DNA from: Acidobacteriota bacterium
Lineage (GTDB): Bacteria; Acidobacteriota; Vicinamibacteria; Vicinamibacterales; 2-12-FULL-66-21
Assembly: GCA_013362195.1 (NCBI GenBank)
Contig: JABFWM010000150.1
Coordinates: forward strand, 1 to 8,501
Length of the DNA stretch: 8,501 nt
Direction: 5' to 3'
Under the pieces are notes generated by a model. The model did no database searches and was not told where the DNA came from. It saw only the letters and a list, made by a program, of their open reading frames with translations. Below, piece after piece: positions 5,253 through 8,501 of this stretch. Both the position numbers and the translations under genes were made by a program. Within the stretch, counting starts at the first letter, position 1. The number at the start of each line of letters is the position of its first letter.

Positions 5253-7145
5253 ATGGTGAGATATGTCCGCGCGCTTGTCGCGATCGTCGCGCTGTTCCTG
5301 TTCGTCAGCTCCCGGCCGGCGGCGCAGGAACGCGACCGCTCGCGCATTCAGGATACCTACAAGTGGAACCTGACGGATCTCTATCCGTCTGACGCCGCCT
5401 GGCGATCGGCGAAGGAAAAGCTGATCGCCGGGATGCCGCAGATTGCCGCGTTCGGCGGCACGCTCGGCTCCGGCCCGGCGCGCCTCGCCGACGCCCTCGA
5501 CCTCGTATCACGGCTCGGCAAAGACCTCGCCCGCCTCTCGACCTACGCCAGTCTCCTGGCCGACCAGGACACGCGGGTCAGCGCCGCGCAGGGCATGCAG
5601 CAGGAGATGCAGCAGCTCGGGGCGAAGTTCGCCTCCGCAACCGCGTTCGTCGAACCCGAGATCCTGAAGATGAACACGGCCACGCTCGACGAGTGGGCTT
5701 CGCGAGAGCCTCGGCTGAAGGTGTATCAGCACTACCTGGATGACATCCAGCGGCGCCGGCCGCACACCCTCGACGACGGCCAGGAACGGCTGCTCGCGAG
5801 CGCGTCGGTCGTCGGCGGCGCGCCGTCGAACACCTACAACATCTTTTCGAACGCGGACTTTCCCTACCCGTCGGTGACGCTGAGCGACAACAAGACGGTC
5901 AAGATCGACTCGTCGTCGTTCAACCTCTATCGCACGCTGCCGAACCGGGAGGATCGGCAGAAGGTGATGTCGGCGTTCTTCGGCGCGCTCGGCCAGTACC
6001 GCGGCACGTTCGGATCGACGCTGAACGGCCAGGTGCAGGCGAACGAGTTCTTCGCGAGCGCGAGGAAATACGGCAGCGCGCTCGAAGCGGCGCTCGACGC
6101 GTCCAACATTCCCGCGGCGGTCTATTCGCGCCTCGTCGATGGCGTCAATCAGAGCCTGCCAGCCTTCCACCGCTACCTGCGGCTGCGCAAGCGCATGATG
6201 AATCTGCAGGAGCTGCACTACTACGACCTCTATGCGCCGCTGGTCGCGTCGGTGGATCTGACCTACACGCCGGAAGAAGCCGAGCGGATGGTGCTCGCCG
6301 CGATTGCGCCGCTCGGCGCCGACTACGCCGCGGCGGTCCAGCGCGCGTTCAAAGAGCGGTGGATCGATCTGCTGCCGAACGAAGGCAAGCGAAGCGGCGC
6401 CTACTCCAACGGCTCCGCCTACGACGTCCACCCCTACATGTTGATCAATTTCAACGGCAAGTATGCGGACGTCAGCACGGTGGCGCACGAGCTGGGACAC
6501 ACGATGCAGAGCTACCTGTCGAACAAGGCCCAGCCCTATCCGCTCGCGAACTATCCAATCTTCGTCGCCGAAGTCGCGTCGACGTTCAACGAGGCGCTGC
6601 TCATCGAGCACATGCTGAAGACGATCAAGGACGACAGGACGAAGCTGTCGCTCCTCGGCAACTACCTCGAGAACATCAAGGGCACGGTGTTCCGCCAGAC
6701 GCAGTTCGCCGAGTTCGAGCTGCGCATGCACGAGATGGCGGAGCAGGGACGGCCGATCACCGGCGACGCGCTCGACGCGCTCTATCTCGAGATCACCCGC
6801 AAGTACTACGGCCACGAACAGGGCATCGCGGTGGTGGACGACGACGTCGCTCACGAGTGGGCGTTCATCCCGCACTTCTATTACGACTTCTACGTGTATC
6901 AGTACGCGACGTCGTTCACCGCGTCCGCGGCCTTGTCAGAGAAGGTGTTGTCGGGCGATGACGACGCGCTGAGGCGCTATCTGGCGTTCCTCTCCGCGGG
7001 CGGATCGAAGTATCCGATCGAGCTGCTGAAAGACGCCGGCGTGGACATGACGAGCAGCGAGCCGCTCGACCTGACGATGCGGAAGATGAACCGGGTGATG
7101 GACGAGATGGAGAAGCTCCTCGCGGCCACGACCACGAAGCACTGA
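5253..7145 (+). CDS. pepF: Exported M3 family metallopeptidase, oligoendopeptidase F-like
   Basis: Zinc endopeptidase that cuts short peptides. The 630 residues are a little over the usual ~600 for oligoendopeptidase F, the extra being an N-terminal export signal: Arg3 and Arg6, hydrophobic core about 7-19, then SSRPAAQ with probable cleavage near residues 24-25. The mature N-terminus (YKWNLTDLYPSDAAW) is typical of PepF. The zinc site is HELGH at 412-416 with Glu413 as general base, and the third ligand is probably Glu440 in FVAEVASTFNEALL. The C-terminal Tyr-rich active-site segment is present (HFYYDFYVYQYATSFTASAA). All catalytic parts are intact. Start ATG 5253 has GAGG 8 nt upstream. There is no lipobox, so the protein is likely periplasmic or secreted, unlike cytoplasmic PepF. 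It converges with the S9 hydrolase gene; both may serve extracellular peptide use. Confidence 0.93.
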   Translation: MVRYVRALVAIVALFLFVSSRPAAQERDRSRIQDTYKWNLTDLYPSDAAWRSAKEKLIAGMPQIAAFGGTLGSGPARLADALDLVSRLGKDLARLSTYASLLADQDTRVSAAQGMQQEMQQLGAKFASATAFVEPEILKMNTATLDEWASREPRLKVYQHYLDDIQRRRPHTLDDGQERLLASASVVGGAPSNTYNIFSNADFPYPSVTLSDNKTVKIDSSSFNLYRTLPNREDRQKVMSAFFGALGQYRGTFGSTLNGQVQANEFFASARKYGSALEAALDASNIPAAVYSRLVDGVNQSLPAFHRYLRLRKRMMNLQELHYYDLYAPLVASVDLTYTPEEAERMVLAAIAPLGADYAAAVQRAFKERWIDLLPNEGKRSGAYSNGSAYDVHPYMLINFNGKYADVSTVAHELGHTMQSYLSNKAQPYPLANYPIFVAEVASTFNEALLIEHMLKTIKDDRTKLSLLGNYLENIKGTVFRQTQFAEFELRMHEMAEQGRPITGDALDALYLEITRKYYGHEQGIAVVDDDVAHEWAFIPHFYYDFYVYQYATSFTASAALSEKVLSGDDDALRRYLAFLSAGGSKYPIELLKDAGVDMTSSEPLDLTMRKMNRVMDEMEKLLAATTTKH

Positions 7146-7169
7146 GGCACCGCCACCGCACACATCCGA
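7146..7169. other. Short convergent intergenic gap, no terminator seen
   Basis: Only 24 bp separate the stops of the convergent M3 and S9 genes. No stem-loop with a T-run is visible in either direction. Transcripts from the two genes probably overlap at their 3' ends or end by a factor-dependent route. Confidence 0.5.
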
Positions 7170-8306
7170 TCAGCGTTTCGCTGCGGGGGACTGCGGCGGC
7201 GTCTGCGGCCTGAGGTGCCACTCGAAAAACGTCCAGGTGCGGTTCCACGAGTCAATCTGTTCCGGCGTGTCCTCCCGCTGAAGCGTGTCGAGGTTCACGC
7301 GCCGGCTGAACGTGTGGCCGCCGCCGGCATAGCCGACCGGCGGATCGACGTAGACCTTCGTCTCCGCGAGATGCGGCTTCCGCGAGCGGAGGGCGTCGAT
7401 CATCTGCTGGTCCTCGACGAAATTCACGTCGGTGTCGTTCGTCGCCGCGTGGACCAGCAGCGGCACCTGCAGGCTGTCGACGCTGTACAGCGGCGAGCGC
7501 TGGATGTAGAGATCCGGCTTCTCGAACGGGAGCCCCTGAATCCGCTTCTGCGTCGCGAAGCCGCGCTGGTAGGACGGCCCCTTGTACGACAGCCGGAACA
7601 CGAGGTTCGTCACCGGCACGATCGCCGCGGCCGCTTTGAACGGCGTCCGATCCCGGAAGACGGTGAACAGCGTGATGTAGCCGCCGTGGCTCCAGCCCAT
7701 GATCCCCAGTCGATCCATATCGACGTGGGGCAGCGTCTTCAAATACTCGACCGCGCTCATCACGTCGTCGATTTCATAGCCGCCGTAGTCGATGTCGTCG
7801 TGGAACGCCTTGCCGTAGCCGGTGCTGCCGCGATAGTCCGGACAGATGATCACGTAGCCACGATCGACCGCTTCCCTCACGAAGGGCCACAATCGCAGGT
7901 CCCAGTTCCCGTGCACGCCGCCGTGCACCCAGACGAGCGCGGCATGTCCGGCAGGCCCGCGCTTCGTCAGCGGCTGAAACAGATAGGCGGGAATCTCGAG
8001 ATCGCCGACGCGGCTGCGGTATTTGATCTTCTGATAGTCGACGACGCCCCTGGTGATCTCCGCGTAGCGTCGATCGGTCTCCGCCTTCGCGTCCAGGTCA
8101 CGCTGAAAGTTGTAGCCCGTCGAATGATCGTTGGGATCGACGCTGACGTAGAGCTGCCGCGCGCGCTCGGGATCCATTGCCGGCTGCGGCCGCGTCGGCC
8201 GCGCCGCCGCAGGTTGAGCGGGCTGTTGAGCGTTCTGCACCGCGACCGGAACAGCAGCAGCGGCAACGATCAGCAACGCGAGCGCCACGGATTTCAGCGT
8301 CATCAT
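7170..8306 (-). CDS. Exported S9-type (prolyl oligopeptidase-like) alpha/beta hydrolase
   Basis: Serine hydrolase or peptidase of 378 residues. A signal peptide is clear: Lys5, hydrophobic core about 7-22, then an Ala/Pro/Gln-rich linker to about 43, so it should be periplasmic or secreted. The catalytic domain shows the oxyanion motif WVHGGVHGNW (126-135), CPDYRGSTGYGKAF (155-168), the nucleophile elbow GWSHGG with Ser206, probable acid Asp291 in ATNDTDVNF, and His331 in GGGHTF. This is the S9 C-terminal domain, but the beta-propeller found in full-length prolyl and dipeptidyl peptidases is missing; only about 60 residues lie between the linker and the fold. The substrate may therefore be a peptide, an acyl peptide or an ester. 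Two adjacent ATGs are possible: GAGG lies 4 nt before ATG 8306 and 7 nt before ATG 8303, so 8303 has the better spacing and the real start may be one codon later. Confidence 0.9.
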   Translation of the reverse strand: MMTLKSVALALLIVAAAAVPVAVQNAQQPAQPAAARPTRPQPAMDPERARQLYVSVDPNDHSTGYNFQRDLDAKAETDRRYAEITRGVVDYQKIKYRSRVGDLEIPAYLFQPLTKRGPAGHAALVWVHGGVHGNWDLRLWPFVREAVDRGYVIICPDYRGSTGYGKAFHDDIDYGGYEIDDVMSAVEYLKTLPHVDMDRLGIMGWSHGGYITLFTVFRDRTPFKAAAAIVPVTNLVFRLSYKGPSYQRGFATQKRIQGLPFEKPDLYIQRSPLYSVDSLQVPLLVHAATNDTDVNFVEDQQMIDALRSRKPHLAETKVYVDPPVGYAGGGHTFSRRVNLDTLQREDTPEQIDSWNRTWTFFEWHLRPQTPPQSPAAKR

Positions 8307-8313
8307 CTGCCCT

Positions 8314-8427
8314 CTATTGTTTGTGCGTCTCTGTGACCGGCCGTGTTATCTGTTGTTCTTGGGTTTTCGGTCTTCGGTCTTCTGTCTTCTGTGTTTTTCT
8401 GTGTTCTTCTGTGGCTTCTGTGGCCAT
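8314..8427 (-). CDS. Doubtful 37-codon ORF filling the gap upstream of the S9 gene
   Basis: ATG at 8427 shares its A with the stop of the upstream partial gene (TGATG) and has AAGG 7 nt upstream. The frame runs 37 codons to TAG at 8316-8314, which is 7 nt before the S9 ATG. The peptide starts MATEATEEHRKTQ and is almost wholly polar (Thr, Glu, Lys, Arg, Gln), low in complexity, with no recognisable fold. Caution: two thirds of it lies in a run with no T on this strand, where stop codons are impossible, so the open frame is largely a result of composition. The coupling signals are real but may be chance. Confidence 0.2.
   Translation of the reverse strand: MATEATEEHRKTQKTEDRRPKTQEQQITRPVTETHKQ
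8349..8425 (-). repeat. T-free tandem-repeat leader (A on minus strand, no T for 77 nt)
   Basis: The plus strand has no A from 8349 to 8425, so the minus strand, which is sense for the S9 gene, has no T. It is built of degenerate short units. On the plus strand, CTTCTGTGG is repeated exactly at 8406-8414 and 8415-8423; GGTCTTC, GGTCTTC and TGTCTTC stand in tandem at 8369-8389; and TTCTGTG-like units lie between. An RNA copy would be purine-rich, U-free and nearly unable to fold on itself. It lies about 45-120 nt before the S9 start. Possible roles are an unstructured 5' leader, a factor-binding tract, or an inert genome-wide intergenic repeat. Confidence 0.75.
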
Positions 8428-8501
8428 CATCGCACCTTCCACCCCACGGAGATCACGCTGACGACGCGGTAGGAATATTCGTAGTGGTCTTCGACGCGAT
8501 G
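8427..8501 (-). CDS. C-terminal end of an unidentified protein, cut by window edge
   Basis: The last 24 codons of a minus-strand frame that enters from the right edge and ends with TGA at 8429-8427. The visible residues (HRVEDHYEYSYRVVSVIS, then VGWKVR) alternate polar and hydrophobic residues and put a Trp near the C-terminus. This resembles the closing strand of an outer-membrane beta-barrel. It is a guess from 24 residues; the frame could also be chance. If real, the gene lies 120 bp upstream of the S9 hydrolase on the same strand and could share its transcript. Confidence 0.45.
   Translation of the reverse strand, partial: HRVEDHYEYSYRVVSVISVGWKVR

Noticed and set aside
5508..6875. A 455-codon minus-strand ORF inside the M3 peptidase gene
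   Set aside because: It is antisense to an intact M3 peptidase with all motifs, and the translated sequence is repetitive Arg/Val/Glu typical of a GC-rich shadow frame.
7171..7183. CAGCG-TTT-CGCTG hairpin at the convergent gene ends
   Set aside because: The stem is only 5 bp, it lies within the S9 coding end, and no T-run follows on either strand, so it is not supported as a terminator.
7215..8336. A 373-codon plus-strand ORF opposite the S9 hydrolase
   Set aside because: It mirrors a real gene with a complete triad and signal peptide, and shows no domain of its own.
8177..8461. A 94-codon plus-strand ORF crossing the S9 start and the T-free repeat
   Set aside because: It is antisense to the signal peptide region and then reads through the low-complexity tract; no start signal or recognisable protein.

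Overview
The window is high-GC DNA (roughly two thirds G+C by eye) packed with genes. It looks like a Gram-negative environmental bacterium, most plausibly an Acidobacteriota member of the Vicinamibacterales type. The grounds are exported M3 and S9 peptidases, the codon style, and an intergenic stretch of degenerate CACAGAAG-type repeats of a kind I associate with such genomes. The taxonomic call is inference from style only.

Left part (1-3527, minus strand): a tight uric acid degradation operon. In transcription order it holds allantoinase, an allantoicase fused to OHCU decarboxylase, 5-hydroxyisourate hydrolase, and the start of a membrane-bound urate oxidase of the PuuD type, which is cut by the window edge. 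Junctions are TAATG, ATGA and a 2-nt gap, so translation is probably coupled throughout. Together the genes cover urate -> 5-hydroxyisourate -> OHCU -> (S)-allantoin -> allantoate -> ureidoglycolate + urea. Gene order runs almost exactly opposite to reaction order. No ureidoglycolate-processing gene, xanthine dehydrogenase or regulator is visible.

Middle (3528-5204): a 108-bp divergent spacer separates the operon from a plus-strand Gfo/Idh/MocA oxidoreductase. The spacer holds an imperfect 10-bp inverted repeat and a possible 22-codon leader ORF with its own Shine-Dalgarno sequence. That ORF stops one base before the oxidoreductase ATG, which has no Shine-Dalgarno of its own. A two-part protein of unknown function follows.

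Right part (5253-8501): an exported oligoendopeptidase F-like M3 metallopeptidase (plus) converges with an exported S9/prolyl-oligopeptidase-like alpha/beta hydrolase (minus). Upstream of the hydrolase is a 120-bp gap. It contains a 77-nt run with no T on the transcribed-sense (minus) strand, made of short tandem repeats, and a 37-codon ORF spans nearly the whole gap. At the right edge the last 24 codons of another minus-strand gene are visible, perhaps an outer-membrane beta-barrel.

I see no rRNA, tRNA, CRISPR array or insertion sequence. The points most worth checking are the allantoicase-UraD fusion, the candidate leader ORF and alternative hairpins before the oxidoreductase, and the T-free repeat leader before the S9 hydrolase.
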